Positions 47,320 through 57,444 of a stretch of DNA of 64,000 nt are shown piece by piece. Position numbers and translations under genes: made by a program. The notes beneath the pieces are model-generated. The model was not told the origin of the DNA. It saw nothing but the letters and a program-made list of their open reading frames with translations, and made no database searches. Position 1 is the stretch's first letter. Every line of letters starts with the position of its first letter. The stretch is from Collimonas sp. PA-H2 (GTDB taxonomy: Bacteria > Pseudomonadota > Gammaproteobacteria > Burkholderiales > Burkholderiaceae_D), in NCBI RefSeq assembly GCF_002564105.1, contig NZ_PDBX01000001.1, positions 3,410,001 through 3,474,000 on the forward strand. Reading direction: 5' to 3'.

Positions 47320-48675
47320 GTGAGTAACCAGATTGAATTTGCGGACGACGACCAGACCTTCTCGAATACCCAGGAATTCCAGGATATCAAGACGGCGGCT
47401 TACGATCATCTGCTGACGCGGATCGAGGAACTGGGAGCGGAGTTCGGCCGCTGGTCGCGCAGCGCGATCCAGCAATTCGTCAATCTGGATGTCGACGGCT
47501 TCGTGCGCCTGCAGCGCATCCCTCTGAATGAATCGGAAGTGCGGCAGATCGCCGATGCCCTGACCAAGGAATTGGCGGGATTGGGGCCACTGGAAGACTT
47601 GCTGGCGGATATGACGGTCGAAGATATCCTGATCAACGGCTACAACGACGTGTTTGTATCGCGCCACGGCATCTTGCAGCGCGAAACCTTGCGTTTTACC
47701 GATAATGCGCACTTGCTGCGCATCGTCAGGCGGATCCTGGCGCCGCTGGGTCGCCGCCTGGATGAATCGAATCCGATGGTTGATGCGCGCCTGCCGGACG
47801 GCGGTCGCCTGAACGTGGTGATCGAACCACTGTCGGTGGACGGTCCGATGGTGTCGATCCGCAAATTCCGCAAGGAGCCGCTGAAGCCTACCGATCTGCT
47901 CAATCTCGGCACCATGAATGACGAGATCTATACGCTGCTGGATAACGCCGTCAAGGCCCGCTGCAATATCCTGGTGTCGGGCGGTACCAGCTCAGGAAAA
48001 ACCTCTCTGCTTAACGCACTGGCTTTTTTTATTCCGGAAAAAGAACGTGTCGTGACGGTCGAGGATACCGCCGAACTGTCGCTCAACCATCCGCATGTGG
48101 TGCGACTGGAGTCGCGTCTTGGCGGTTTTGAAGGCGCCGGAGCGGTCAGCATCCGCGATTTGATCCGCAACAGCCTGCGCATGCGTCCTGACAGGATCAT
48201 CGTGGGCGAAGTGCGCGGCGCCGAAGTGCTGGAAATGCTGCAGGCGATGAATACCGGCCACGACGGTTCGATGGGCACGATTCACGCCAACACGCCACGC
48301 GAGTGCCTGTACCGGATTGAGATGTTGGCCGGCTTTGCCGGCTTTCAAGGGAGCGAAAGCAGCCTCAGGCGGCAGATTGCCGGCGCGCTTGATTTCATCG
48401 TGCAAATCGGCCGGCTCTCCAACGGCCGCCGCCGCATCGTCTCGATTACCGAAGTGACCGGCATGGGCGACAACATCATCACCCTGCAAGAACTGTATCG
48501 GCACGAGAGCTTTATCGGTCCGGATGGCGAAGAAGCCGATCGCTGGGTATCGCTGGGAATCTTCCCGCACGCGCCCAAGCTGCAGCGGCAACGCCAGCTC
48601 GGGCAGCAAAGTAGCGGTAGTCCGAATACCGGCGGCCCCGGCAATAGCAGCGGCGGCCCTACAGGGAGGCGCTAG
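47320..48675 (+). CDS. cpaF: Tad secretion ATPase CpaF/TadA
   Basis: 451 residues from a GTG with GGGAG upstream. Type II/IV secretion ATPase: Walker A SGGTSSGKTSLLNAL (about 219-233), Asp box, Walker B region DRIIVGEVRGAEVLEML, His box TGHDGSMGTIHANTP. It hexamerises in the cytoplasm and powers both extension and retraction of Flp pili. The C-terminal tail (about 425-451) is Gln/Gly/Ser-rich and probably disordered. Confidence 0.95.
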   Translation: MSNQIEFADDDQTFSNTQEFQDIKTAAYDHLLTRIEELGAEFGRWSRSAIQQFVNLDVDGFVRLQRIPLNESEVRQIADALTKELAGLGPLEDLLADMTVEDILINGYNDVFVSRHGILQRETLRFTDNAHLLRIVRRILAPLGRRLDESNPMVDARLPDGGRLNVVIEPLSVDGPMVSIRKFRKEPLKPTDLLNLGTMNDEIYTLLDNAVKARCNILVSGGTSSGKTSLLNALAFFIPEKERVVTVEDTAELSLNHPHVVRLESRLGGFEGAGAVSIRDLIRNSLRMRPDRIIVGEVRGAEVLEMLQAMNTGHDGSMGTIHANTPRECLYRIEMLAGFAGFQGSESSLRRQIAGALDFIVQIGRLSNGRRRIVSITEVTGMGDNIITLQELYRHESFIGPDGEEADRWVSLGIFPHAPKLQRQRQLGQQSSGSPNTGGPGNSSGGPTGRR

Positions 48676-48677
48676 CC

Positions 48678-49607
48678 ATGCATATCGTGCTCTGGCTGCT
48701 TGCTGCCGCCCTGCTGCTGACTGGCAGCGGGCTATGGCTGTGGCAGCGTGCGCAGCAACGCAGCCAGCAGGATGTCAGCGCCGCGTTCGTGAATCGGCAG
48801 ATTCTGGGCATGCAGCAGGTCCAGCAGCCGGAGCACAAGCAAGACGAAGCCGCGCCGCAGCTGCAGCTGCCGATAGAAGCCATGCGCAATTTCTTCCTGC
48901 GCGCGGGAATCCAGCACCCCAGCGGCAAACTCTACATCCAGTTAGTCGTGCCTGGCATCGCTCTGACCGTGCTGGCGTTGATATTGGGCGGCTGGATGTC
49001 GGCGCTGGGGACGCTGCTGCTGTACGCCATGCTGGTGGTTTTCTATTTTTGGCTGAAGACCTCGAAGCTGCAACGCGTCATGCTGCGGCAGTTACCGGGA
49101 TTTCTGGATACCCTGGTGCGCCTGGTCACGATAGGCAACAGTATTGGCGCCGCTTTTCAAACCGGCATACTCAGCACGGAAGGACCGTTGCGGGTAATCC
49201 TGGATCGAGCCAATCGGCAGGTGCAAGCCGGCGTCGAGCTGGAACACGCGTTGCGTCAGCAGGCGGCGATTTATCGCTTCAAGGAGCTGGACCTGGTGGG
49301 AGCGGTAATCGGTGTTTCTGCGCGCTTTGGCGGCCGCTCCGATCAGGTTCTGGAGCGCATGGCCGCTTTCATGCGAGACCTGGAGCATGCACAGAACGAG
49401 TTGGTTTCGTTGTCTGCCGAAATTCGCCTGTCGGCATGGATCATGGGGATCTTGCCAATAGCGATCGGCATTTTTCTGATTATTTTCAATAACAATATGT
49501 TTGTGGGCATGTGGAGCGATCCTGTTGGAAAAAAAATGCTGATCGGTGCGGTCATGCTTGAAATAGGCGGCGGCTATAGCTTGTATCGGCTGGCTAAAAC
49601 GGTGTAG
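48678..49607 (+). CDS. tadB: Inner-membrane platform protein TadB
   Basis: 309 residues: N-terminal membrane segment, a central hydrophobic pair (IALTVLALILGGWMSALGTLLLYAMLVVFYFW), the T2SSF domain (LPGFLDTLVRLVTIGNSIGAAF) and C-terminal segments. It begins 2 bases after cpaF. With TadC it forms the platform turned by TadA. Confidence 0.93.
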   Translation: MHIVLWLLAAALLLTGSGLWLWQRAQQRSQQDVSAAFVNRQILGMQQVQQPEHKQDEAAPQLQLPIEAMRNFFLRAGIQHPSGKLYIQLVVPGIALTVLALILGGWMSALGTLLLYAMLVVFYFWLKTSKLQRVMLRQLPGFLDTLVRLVTIGNSIGAAFQTGILSTEGPLRVILDRANRQVQAGVELEHALRQQAAIYRFKELDLVGAVIGVSARFGGRSDQVLERMAAFMRDLEHAQNELVSLSAEIRLSAWIMGILPIAIGIFLIIFNNNMFVGMWSDPVGKKMLIGAVMLEIGGGYSLYRLAKTV

Positions 49608-49644
49608 CGGAACAATTGGCGGATGCGACTGAGGCAGAGATACA

Positions 49645-50601
49645 GTGAATACCACTCAACACATGTTGATTATCCTGGCGGTTATATTGCTCGCGTCCGC
49701 CTTGCTGCTGGTTGGCGTAGCGCTGCTGGCGAGGGCGTGGCGCTTGCAACGGAACCAGGATACGGTCGATGAGAAAATTGCGTCGCATGAGCGGCCGGCT
49801 GCTGCATCAAATGTCCGAGCCGCGCCGCCGACCTGGCGCGACCGCCTGGTTGCGGTCAGCGCCAACTGGCTGGACACGCCGATAGGGCGGCAACTGGTGG
49901 CTGAGGAAGACCGCCATTTGCTGGATCAGTGCAATGTCAATGATGTCCGCGGGAAGTCCCTGTTTTTTGCGGCGCGCGTGGCGCTGGCGATCAGTTTGCC
50001 CTTGCTCGGCGTACTGCTTTTCGACCGGGGAGGAATGCTGCGGCTGTCGGGGATACTGTTTTGTGGCATCGCCTTGGGCTATATGCTGCCTAAATGGGTG
50101 ATGCAGAGGACGGCTCGCAAGCGCCAACTCCAGGCCGCTGAGGAACTGCCGTTGCTGATCGATTTGCTGCGTTTGCTGCAAGGTGTCGGCTTGTCGGTCG
50201 ATCAGAGTCTGCATGTGATTGAAAACGAATTCAGAAGCGTCTTGCAGGTGCTGGGCGAAGAGCTGGCCATAGCCGGCCGCCAATACAGCACCGGACGCAG
50301 CCGGGAGCAATCGATGAAGCGATTTTCCACGGTGTTCGATAACGAGGATTTGCATGCCGTTTCACGCCTGCTGGTGCAGGTCGAACATCACGGCGGCGCG
50401 GTGCAGGAACCGCTCAAGCAGTTCAGCGAACGGATTCGCGAGCAGCGAAAATTGGACATGCGGGAAAAGATAGGGAAATTGACGGTGAAGATGACAGGGG
50501 TGATGGTGCTGACTTTGCTGCCTGGCCTGCTGGTGATTACCGGCGGCGTGGGTTTCCTGGCGGTGATTCGCGCCTTGTCAAGAATGGGAGCTGGGACATG
50601 A
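49645..50601 (+). CDS. tadC: Inner-membrane platform protein TadC
   Basis: 318 residues from a GTG start. T2SSF-domain protein with the block AAEELPLLIDLLRLLQGVGLSVDQSLHVI and C-terminal segments (TGVMVLTLLPGLLVITGGVGFLAVI). Partner of TadB. Its stop overlaps the tadD start (ATGA), giving tight coupling. Confidence 0.93.
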   Translation: MNTTQHMLIILAVILLASALLLVGVALLARAWRLQRNQDTVDEKIASHERPAAASNVRAAPPTWRDRLVAVSANWLDTPIGRQLVAEEDRHLLDQCNVNDVRGKSLFFAARVALAISLPLLGVLLFDRGGMLRLSGILFCGIALGYMLPKWVMQRTARKRQLQAAEELPLLIDLLRLLQGVGLSVDQSLHVIENEFRSVLQVLGEELAIAGRQYSTGRSREQSMKRFSTVFDNEDLHAVSRLLVQVEHHGGAVQEPLKQFSERIREQRKLDMREKIGKLTVKMTGVMVLTLLPGLLVITGGVGFLAVIRALSRMGAGT

Positions 50602-51500
50602 GTGTTTTTGAGATGCGATCCGACGCCGGCGAAAATAGACAAAGGCAAGATGGGCGCCTGGGCAAGCTTTTCCCGCTGGCGTTGATCCTTGCTTCGATCC
50701 TGTTGGCCGGTTGCGCCAGCAATTCGGCAAAGGTCTATGCGCAGCAAAACGAAGCGGCGCAGTTGCGCCAGCAAGCCGAGGAAAAGGCGCCGACGCCTGA
50801 CAACAAAGGCATGTACCTGGGTTTGATCCGGCAAATGCAGGAGCAGGGTATGTACTTTGCGTCGCTGGCCCATATCGATGCCTATGAACAGCAAAATGGC
50901 AGCAGCCCCGAGGTGCAGCGCCTGCGCGCCGATGCATTGCGTGAAACCCGGCAGACTGCAGCCGCGGATGCAAGCTACCGCAAGCTGCTGGGATCCGCGG
51001 AGGCGGCTGCGGCCTGGCACGGCCTGGGTTTGCTGGCGGCCCAAAGCGGGGATTATCCGGCTGCCGTCACCGCAATGCGGGAAGCAGCGAAGCGCGAGCC
51101 GACCAACCCTGTGATGCTGGGCGATCTTGGCTACGCCTTGCTGCGCAGCGGCGATATCGACGGCGCTCGGGTGCCCTTGGCGCAGGCGGCGGAACTGGCG
51201 CCGGACAATCGCAAGATGATAGGCAACCTGGCGCTGTTCCTGCTGGTCTCGGGAGATCCAGAGAAAGCGCGTGCTGTCATGGACAAGGGCGCCTTGTCGG
51301 CAGACATTCGGGCCAAGGTGTATAGCCTGGCTGCGGAAATCGGCCAGCGGCAGCCAGCGGTAGTTGCGCTACAAGCCGGCGAGGCAGCTAAGCCGGGAAT
51401 GAATAGCGCAGTCGGCCCCACCGGCAAAAACAAAAGTCAGGTGTCGCTGCCGGCGACGCCATTCCAGTCGATGCTTGACCGGTTCGGCAATGGCGGCTAG
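50598..51500 (+). CDS. tadD: TPR lipoprotein TadD
   Basis: 300 residues. The lipobox is LAGC in LASILLAGCASNSAKVY, though the leader is long (about 37 residues). TPR repeats follow (AAAWHGLGLLAAQSGDYPAAV, PTNPVMLGDLGYALLRSGDI, DNRKMIGNLALFLLVSGDPEKA). TadD probably acts as pilotin or assembly scaffold for the secretin. Confidence 0.9.
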   Translation: MSVFEMRSDAGENRQRQDGRLGKLFPLALILASILLAGCASNSAKVYAQQNEAAQLRQQAEEKAPTPDNKGMYLGLIRQMQEQGMYFASLAHIDAYEQQNGSSPEVQRLRADALRETRQTAAADASYRKLLGSAEAAAAWHGLGLLAAQSGDYPAAVTAMREAAKREPTNPVMLGDLGYALLRSGDIDGARVPLAQAAELAPDNRKMIGNLALFLLVSGDPEKARAVMDKGALSADIRAKVYSLAAEIGQRQPAVVALQAGEAAKPGMNSAVGPTGKNKSQVSLPATPFQSMLDRFGNGG

Positions 51501-51550
51501 GCGCAAGACAGTTTTTCCCTGCAGTTTAATCATCGTTGACGAGGCAGATC

Positions 51551-52006
51551 ATGGAAGTGCGAGCAATTTTCCGGCAGCATACCTTGCTTATTGGCGCATT
51601 GCTGCTGATGGCAAGTAGCATTTCCGAGGCGTCTGCGCAGAGCATGACACCGCTTACCGGCAAGTTGCTGCAAGAGCCTGTGGCTGTGACGCCGAACCCA
51701 TCCGCGTCGTCGGCGACGCCTGCTGGCGCCGGCACATCGGCAGCCGCTCAAGTGGCGGCAGCGAATACCCAGGCTGCGGCGCAGCCACCGGCCCATCAAG
51801 CGCCCGTGGAGCGCGAGTCAAGGATACGTGTCGGCGATGTCACGCGCACTTTATTGCAGGCGCAAGCCGACGGCCGTGTCGCCGGTCCTCGTTTGCCCAT
51901 ACTGGGTGCAACCGCCGACGCCAGCTGGCAGCGCTATCTGGATAGTTTCAAGCATCCGTTGCCAGACCATTTTGAAAATACGGTATCGAAGAGTTCGTCA
52001 AATTAA
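51551..52006 (+). CDS. DUF3613 protein in the tad locus
   Basis: 151 residues from the ATG at 51551. Signal peptide cleaved near SEASA, an Ala/Pro-rich linker, and a C-terminal DUF3613 domain (RVGDVTRTLLQAQADGRVAG, then a SWQRYLDSFKHPLPDHFENTV block). Function unknown; the family recurs within Burkholderiales tad loci, suggesting a small periplasmic accessory to the pilus. Confidence 0.8.
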   Translation: MEVRAIFRQHTLLIGALLLMASSISEASAQSMTPLTGKLLQEPVAVTPNPSASSATPAGAGTSAAAQVAAANTQAAAQPPAHQAPVERESRIRVGDVTRTLLQAQADGRVAGPRLPILGATADASWQRYLDSFKHPLPDHFENTVSKSSSN

Positions 52007-52041
52007 TACGGACAGCTACACCTAACTGGCGCGGATCCATC

Positions 52042-53727
52042 ATGCATTCACCGTTGAGCGACACTGCAGCGCTACCGATTTCCCCGCGTCCGCGGTGGGA
52101 CAGGATGTGCTTGCAGCACGGTTCGGTGGCCATCATGGCAGCTATTTTTTTGTCGATTGCAATAATCCTGCTGTCGTCGATTGACATCGGTTACGTGTTT
52201 TATATGAAACGGAATTTGCAAAAGACCGCGGATCTGGCGGCGCTGGCCGGTGCTCAGCAACTGAGCAGTACGCCACCCACGAACCCGACTGGCAGTCCTC
52301 TTCCGACTTCTTGCCTGGCGACCGATAAAGCAGTGCTGGCGGCGATTGGCAATGCGCAGTCGAACGGCTTTTCGACTGCTGCGCCGAATTCAATGTTGAA
52401 TGCGATTACGGTAACCTGCGGCTTATGGGATCCGGTTGCCAATGCAACGATGGCGCCAAGTTATTTTGCCGCGCCCGCCACGGGAACCAGCCTGAACGCA
52501 GTGCAGGTCAATGTTTCACAGACTGTGTCGACATTTTATGGCTTGGGATCGCAACTGATATTTGCGCATGCAATTGCGACGGAGAGTAGCCCGACAGCGG
52601 CATTTTCTCTTGGGACAGGATTACTTTCCCTATGTAGTGCTAGTGGTTCGTTATCGGCACTTTTGGTCAATGGCCTACTAGGAAGTAATGTTTGTTTGTC
52701 GCTCGTTACGTATAACGGCTTGGCTGGGGCACAGGTCTCATTGCTGCAAGTGCTTGCTAATTTAAATATTAGTGTAGGCACCGTCACTCAAGTCGCCAAT
52801 ACTCAAATATCCTTGGCGCAACTAGTCAATGCAAGCGTTAACGCATTATCTCCGGCGCAGGTGGCAAGCATAAATGTCGCTGACCTGGCGAAGCTGACAA
52901 GCGGAGCATTGGGGGGGACTATTTTAAAAATCGGCGATATTTTGAATCTGAATGCAGCGAATGGCGTTGCTGCGCTGAATACGCAAATTAACGTGCTGGA
53001 TTTGTTGAACGTCGGGACCTTGCAGGTCGCGAACAAGAATAATTTTATTGACACTGCCATAGCAATACCTGGGGTTGGCGGGCTGAGATTGAAATTGATT
53101 GAACCGCCGCAGATTGCCGTCGGTGTAGGTGCGACAGCAACTTCGGCCCAGTTGCGGCTGAGCCTCAACGCCAATATACCTGGGTTGCTGAGCCTTCCGC
53201 TATACATTGATCTTGCTCCTGGCAAAGCCACACTGAACAGCTTGCAATGTAATGCGCCACAAAGCGCGACATTTTCTATACAGCCAGGTCTGGCTGAGGT
53301 TTGTTTGGCAAATGGGCAGACTGATAACGGGACCCCACTTTTCTGCCCCGACGTGTCAAACCCAGCGAATCAAGTAAATGTCATTAGTGTTCTTGGAATT
53401 CCTACGGTGAGCCTCGGGATCAACGCGTCGCTGACGAATCCCGCCACAACGCTGACCATGAACGGGCCGTTTCCAAATAGCGTGACCGTAGGTTCTTCCT
53501 TGAGCAGCATATTAGGGAACATTATCACGTCAAAAAACTTTGTTTTCGGAGGACTCCTGAGCTTGCTGAATCCTGTCCTAAGCGCCCTGGGAGGGCTGCT
53601 GAATCCAATTTTGTCTGCTGTCGGGGGTGTTCTTGATTCGGCGCTATCGCTGTTGGGGATTGGCGTTGGGCAAAGCACGCTGAAAGTGTCTTCAGTCGGT
53701 TGCGGCAATATAAAACTGGTTTATTAA
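52042..53727 (+). CDS. tadG: TadG-like pilus assembly protein
   Basis: 561 residues. After a 28-residue cytoplasmic start comes the TadG N-terminal segment (GSVAIMAAIFLSIAIILLSSIDIGYVFY) and the KRNLQKTADLAALAGAQ block. The remaining about 490 residues are rich in Val, Leu, Ala, Asn and Ser and low in charge, with no von Willebrand motif (no DxSxS). From about 52600 the DNA is less GC-rich than the rest of the locus, pointing to a variable domain. Confidence 0.88.
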   Translation: MHSPLSDTAALPISPRPRWDRMCLQHGSVAIMAAIFLSIAIILLSSIDIGYVFYMKRNLQKTADLAALAGAQQLSSTPPTNPTGSPLPTSCLATDKAVLAAIGNAQSNGFSTAAPNSMLNAITVTCGLWDPVANATMAPSYFAAPATGTSLNAVQVNVSQTVSTFYGLGSQLIFAHAIATESSPTAAFSLGTGLLSLCSASGSLSALLVNGLLGSNVCLSLVTYNGLAGAQVSLLQVLANLNISVGTVTQVANTQISLAQLVNASVNALSPAQVASINVADLAKLTSGALGGTILKIGDILNLNAANGVAALNTQINVLDLLNVGTLQVANKNNFIDTAIAIPGVGGLRLKLIEPPQIAVGVGATATSAQLRLSLNANIPGLLSLPLYIDLAPGKATLNSLQCNAPQSATFSIQPGLAEVCLANGQTDNGTPLFCPDVSNPANQVNVISVLGIPTVSLGINASLTNPATTLTMNGPFPNSVTVGSSLSSILGNIITSKNFVFGGLLSLLNPVLSALGGLLNPILSAVGGVLDSALSLLGIGVGQSTLKVSSVGCGNIKLVY

Positions 53728-53755
53728 GAATGGGATATCAAATGATGGGAATGCA

Positions 53756-54097
53756 GTGATAACGAAAAAAAATTATACCAAACTGACCGCCTTGCTGGAC
53801 TTTGATCATCTTATCGCTCCGTATCTGATCAAAATGATCTACTGGCTGGGGATACCTGTGATCGTGGTCGCAGGCGTACTGAGCTGTATCAATAATGGTG
53901 GCTCTTATGGGAGTGTTGTCCATGCCCTGATAGCACTTGGAGGTACGCTATTGGTCTTGCTGATCTGGCGCCTGGTCAGCGAACTCTGGATCCTGGCATT
54001 CAATATTTATGAACGACTGGTTGAAATCCGCGACCTGATGGCGCGCCAGACACAAACGCCGGCAGCGATCCAGCCGGCACTGCGCGACGATGACTGA
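53756..54097 (+). CDS. DUF4282 small membrane protein
   Basis: 113 residues from a GTG start with GGGAA upstream. Two membrane segments (about 24-44 and 52-80) match DUF4282 ([20 protein letters not shown]...[24 protein letters not shown]). Function unknown. It ends 5 bases before the sigma-54 activator gene and probably shares its transcript. Confidence 0.8.
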   Translation: MITKKNYTKLTALLDFDHLIAPYLIKMIYWLGIPVIVVAGVLSCINNGGSYGSVVHALIALGGTLLVLLIWRLVSELWILAFNIYERLVEIRDLMARQTQTPAAIQPALRDDD

Positions 54098-54102
54098 AAG
54101 AT

Positions 54103-55476
54103 ATGACCATGCAAAACAAGCCTTTGCAAGAAAGTCTCGATATCTACATATGGGAAGGCAATTCGGATATTGCCGACCGCATCTCGCTGTGCCTGGCGAG
54201 TTTCGATATCGAGGTGATCCGCGCCGACGGCCAGCCGGTAACGCGCGACCAGGTGTCTTCGCGGCCGTCGATCGCGGTGATTTCGGTGACCGTGATCGAA
54301 CACTCCGAGTTTTCCGCCGACGCCTGGCAGAAATCGCATGGCATGCCGGTGATCTGGGTGGCGGAGGTGGGCCGGACTGCCAATCCGCGCGTCTATCCAG
54401 TCGAGTATTCGCATATCCTGATGCTGGATTTTACCTGCGCCGAATTGCGCAAGCTGGTGTTCCGCCTGGCTTCCGAGCTGCATGCCAGCGCCAGCGCCGA
54501 CCGCATGCCGCAGCCGCTGATTGCGCAATCGGAATCGATGAAGACACTGGTAGCGGAAGCTGAAGCGTTTGCCGATTGCGAATCGAGCGTGCTGATCATG
54601 GGCGAGACCGGCGTCGGCAAGGAGCGCATCGCTCAGCTGCTGCACCAGCGCCATGGCCGCTACCGGCATGGGCCGTTTGTCGCGGTCAACTGCGGGGCTA
54701 TCCCGGACGGCTTGTTCGAGTCGCTGTTTTTCGGCCATGCCAAAGGCGCGTTTACCGGCGCCTTGCTGGCCCACAAAGGCTATTTTGAGCAAGCCGACGG
54801 CGGCACTCTGTTCCTCGATGAAATCGGCGACCTGCCCCTGTATCAGCAGGTCAAGCTGCTGCGCGTGCTGGAGCAGAGCACCGTGACCCGGCTGGGCTCG
54901 CAAACCGAGGTCAAGCTGGATTTCCGGCTGGTGGCGGCGACCAACCGCAACCTGCGCGAGCAGGTGCAGCAGGACATGTTCCGCGCCGACCTGTACTACC
55001 GGCTTGCGGTGATCGAGCTGCGCGTGCCGAATCTGGAAGAGCGTGGCAGCGCCGACAAGATCGCGATTTTCAGCAGCTTGCTGGCGCAGACCTATGACGA
55101 CATCCCGCCGCCGCCTGAATGGCTGCTGGAACTGGTCGCTGCTGCAAAATTCGCCGGCAATGTACGCGAGTTGCGCAATGTCGCCGAGCGGGTCGGCATC
55201 ATCTATCGCCAGCTGGGCGTCTGGGACCGGGCCCGCATCGACCGCGTGTTCGATACGCTGGGCACGATGGAGCGCCTGGTGGAGGGCAATGACCTGACGG
55301 CGGTCCGCAAAAAATGGGATATGGCGGAACGCAGCCGTATTCTGTCGGTGCTGGACGCCAACGGCTGGCGCCGCCAAGACACCGCGCACGCGCTCGGCAT
55401 CAGCCGCAAGGTGCTGTGGGAAAAAATGCGCAAGTTCCAGATCGCCGATACCGAGGCGATTGGCGAGGCTGAGTAG
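54103..55476 (+). CDS. Sigma-54 enhancer-binding protein with receiver-like N domain
   Basis: 457 residues. The N-terminal about 125 residues resemble a response-regulator fold but show no clear acidic pocket or phosphorylatable Asp, so a pseudo-receiver is likely. The AAA+ domain has Walker A GETGVGKE (about 167-174), GAFTGA (215-220, sigma-54 contact) and Walker [12 protein letters not shown]. The C-terminal Fis-type HTH is [15 protein letters not shown]. No histidine kinase is adjacent. It likely controls tad or surface genes; a sigma-54 site lies at 37882 and another possible one at 58148. Confidence 0.92.
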   Translation: MTMQNKPLQESLDIYIWEGNSDIADRISLCLASFDIEVIRADGQPVTRDQVSSRPSIAVISVTVIEHSEFSADAWQKSHGMPVIWVAEVGRTANPRVYPVEYSHILMLDFTCAELRKLVFRLASELHASASADRMPQPLIAQSESMKTLVAEAEAFADCESSVLIMGETGVGKERIAQLLHQRHGRYRHGPFVAVNCGAIPDGLFESLFFGHAKGAFTGALLAHKGYFEQADGGTLFLDEIGDLPLYQQVKLLRVLEQSTVTRLGSQTEVKLDFRLVAATNRNLREQVQQDMFRADLYYRLAVIELRVPNLEERGSADKIAIFSSLLAQTYDDIPPPPEWLLELVAAAKFAGNVRELRNVAERVGIIYRQLGVWDRARIDRVFDTLGTMERLVEGNDLTAVRKKWDMAERSRILSVLDANGWRRQDTAHALGISRKVLWEKMRKFQIADTEAIGEAE

Positions 55477-55711
55477 GGGAGCGGGCGGCAGACCGGCTGT
55501 GACGGCGTCTCCGGCGCCGGATTTTCTTCTTTTTGACGCTATTTTAAGCTTTGTCCATAGGGCAATCTGCCCGATGCCGATGGTAAAATAGGCAACAATA
55601 GCGTTTTAAGTAAAAACAATGCCCAGAAACAATAAAATTGCAGATAAAATTGACTGCATGGCGCATGCTCATGTCGACAATAAAACTTAATGTTAGCGAA
55701 GGAATCAGGGG

Positions 55712-56404
55712 ATGAAAGTAACTGTACGCAATGCGGTTCGCGGTTTAGGACTGGGATTGTTCTTTGCCGGCTTGTCGCTTAACGCACTGGCGCAACCCTC
55801 TGCTACCGTCAGCCCGGCGCCGGCAACTGTTGCTCCTACTCCGGCCGCCAGCGTTAAAGCGGCGCCAAGCGGCAACAGCACCATCACCGAACTGCAGCAG
55901 TTGATGCAAAGTCAGGGCGTGAGCGAATTGCGTACCACCTACAACGGTAATTACGGTTCCAGCTTGCTGTTCAAGCCTGATAATCGTACTTATTACGTCG
56001 CCTTGTTCCAGCAGAAAAATTTCTGGCGCGTGGTCAAGACCACCTCCGATAGCCAAGCTGAACAGATCTACAAGAGCTTCGTTGGCCAGACCGAAAAGCT
56101 GGCGGCGATAGACATCCGCCGGATCCAGCTGGAAGCAGAGAAGCAATACACCGAGCAACAGATCGCCAGCCAGGAAACGCGCCTCAGCGCGCTGCAGAAC
56201 GATCTGGTCGTGCAGCAGCAGCAAGAGCAGAATGTGAATGTACAGCAGGAACAGGCACGCCAGCAAACGCAAGTCCTGAGCAGCAAACAGCAGGCCGCGC
56301 GCAGCGAATTGCGGGCTTTGCAAAACCGTATCCGTACGCTGGAATCGCAGCAGACCATCATGGACAACAGCGGCTTCAGCAGCGACAAGGCCAGCAACAA
56401 GTAA
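55712..56404 (+). CDS. DUF2968 protein with coiled coil
   Basis: 230 residues. Signal peptide cleaved after NALA, a Pro/Ala-rich linker, the DUF2968 region (TITELQQLMQSQGVSELRTT, YYVALFQQKNFWRVVKTT), then a Gln-rich coiled coil from about 135 to 215 (QQQQEQNVNVQQEQARQQTQ). Periplasmic, function unknown, seen mainly in Burkholderiales. Flanked by an own terminator. Confidence 0.8.
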   Translation: MKVTVRNAVRGLGLGLFFAGLSLNALAQPSATVSPAPATVAPTPAASVKAAPSGNSTITELQQLMQSQGVSELRTTYNGNYGSSLLFKPDNRTYYVALFQQKNFWRVVKTTSDSQAEQIYKSFVGQTEKLAAIDIRRIQLEAEKQYTEQQIASQETRLSALQNDLVVQQQQEQNVNVQQEQARQQTQVLSSKQQAARSELRALQNRIRTLESQQTIMDNSGFSSDKASNK

Positions 56405-56460
56405 GACGTGATGGCTGAATTTCGCGCCAGGCGATTGTTCCTGGCGCCGGCTTGCCAACG

Positions 56461-56495
56461 AATCGGGATGCGTGCTTACGCATCCCGATTTTTTT
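56461..56495 (+). terminator. Intrinsic terminator after the DUF2968 gene
   Basis: AATCGGGATGCGT and ACGCATCCCGATT make a 13-bp perfect stem around GCTT, followed by TTTTT. About 57 bases after the stop. Confidence 0.9.
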
Positions 56496-56693
56496 GCCTG
56501 TTGCATGTCTTGTATTTATCGGCGCTTGACCGCAATCGGCGCCTTATCTCCGATCCCACGATACTTTGGCCGAAGCCGTCACAGATGTGCGGCTCCGTAT
56601 ACACAGGGAAGGGAAATGGCATACGCCGTCAATTCTGATACAGCCGCGGTAAGCCGTCGTAACGATTGGCGATGCCAAGTGTCCCGCTGCGGC

Positions 56694-57311
56694 TCATCCG
56701 GCGATGCGTACCAGCTGCCATCCGGCAAAGCCGAGCAGGATGCAGCCGCCAATCCGGTTGATCAGGGTCATGGTGCCTGGTCCTATCTTGTGACGCACCG
56801 TGGCCACGCCGCAGGCCAGCAGCAGCCACCAGAATGCCGATCCGCAAAATACCCCGAGCACCATGATCCTGGCCGCGCTTGGCGCGTTTGCCGCAGGACC
56901 GGCGATGGCGGCGAATACCGCGATGAAGGAGAGGATGGTCATGGGGTTGGCCAAGGTCAGTATGAACACTGAAACGAATGCTTTGCCGGCGAAGACGCCG
57001 TTGGCGGCGCTGGCGGCGCCGGCAGGCGGTGCGGCGCGCAGAAGCTTGATTCCCATCCAACCGAGAAACAAGGCGCCGAAAAGTGCTAGCGGTGTCGTCA
57101 GCGTGACGAAATAATTGGTCACCGTGGCCAGTCCAAAGGCGCCGATAGCGCCATAGGTGGCGTCCGCAGTGGCCGCCCCCAATCCGCTGGCGAAACCGAT
57201 GCGGGGTCCGTGCGCGATGGTGCGCTGGATGCACAGCAAGCCGACCGGTCCTACCGGGGCTGCAATCGACAGGCCGATCAGGGCCGCCTTCAAAAATAAC
57301 GCAACATCCAC
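56694..57311 (-). CDS. LysE/RhtB family amino-acid exporter
   Basis: 205 residues, six hydrophobic segments. The N-terminal signature is GLSIAAPVGPVGLLCIQRTIAHG (about 12-34), and ANPMTILSFIAVFAAIAG is the second conserved block. It exports an amino acid or similar solute across the inner membrane. Divergent from an Lrp-type regulator, the usual pairing for LysE exporters. Confidence 0.9.
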   Translation of the reverse strand: MDVALFLKAALIGLSIAAPVGPVGLLCIQRTIAHGPRIGFASGLGAATADATYGAIGAFGLATVTNYFVTLTTPLALFGALFLGWMGIKLLRAAPPAGAASAANGVFAGKAFVSVFILTLANPMTILSFIAVFAAIAGPAANAPSAARIMVLGVFCGSAFWWLLLACGVATVRHKIGPGTMTLINRIGGCILLGFAGWQLVRIAG

Positions 57312-57444
57312 TTTCGATCCTTTACAAGAGATACTCCCTAAGGCAAATTATCTCAAGATCGTCATGGACGCTGAATAAGCAAAATCAGGCGGAGCTGCTA
57401 TATTGCCTTTATTATTCTCGTCAAATCTACCTCTCTCCTTAATT

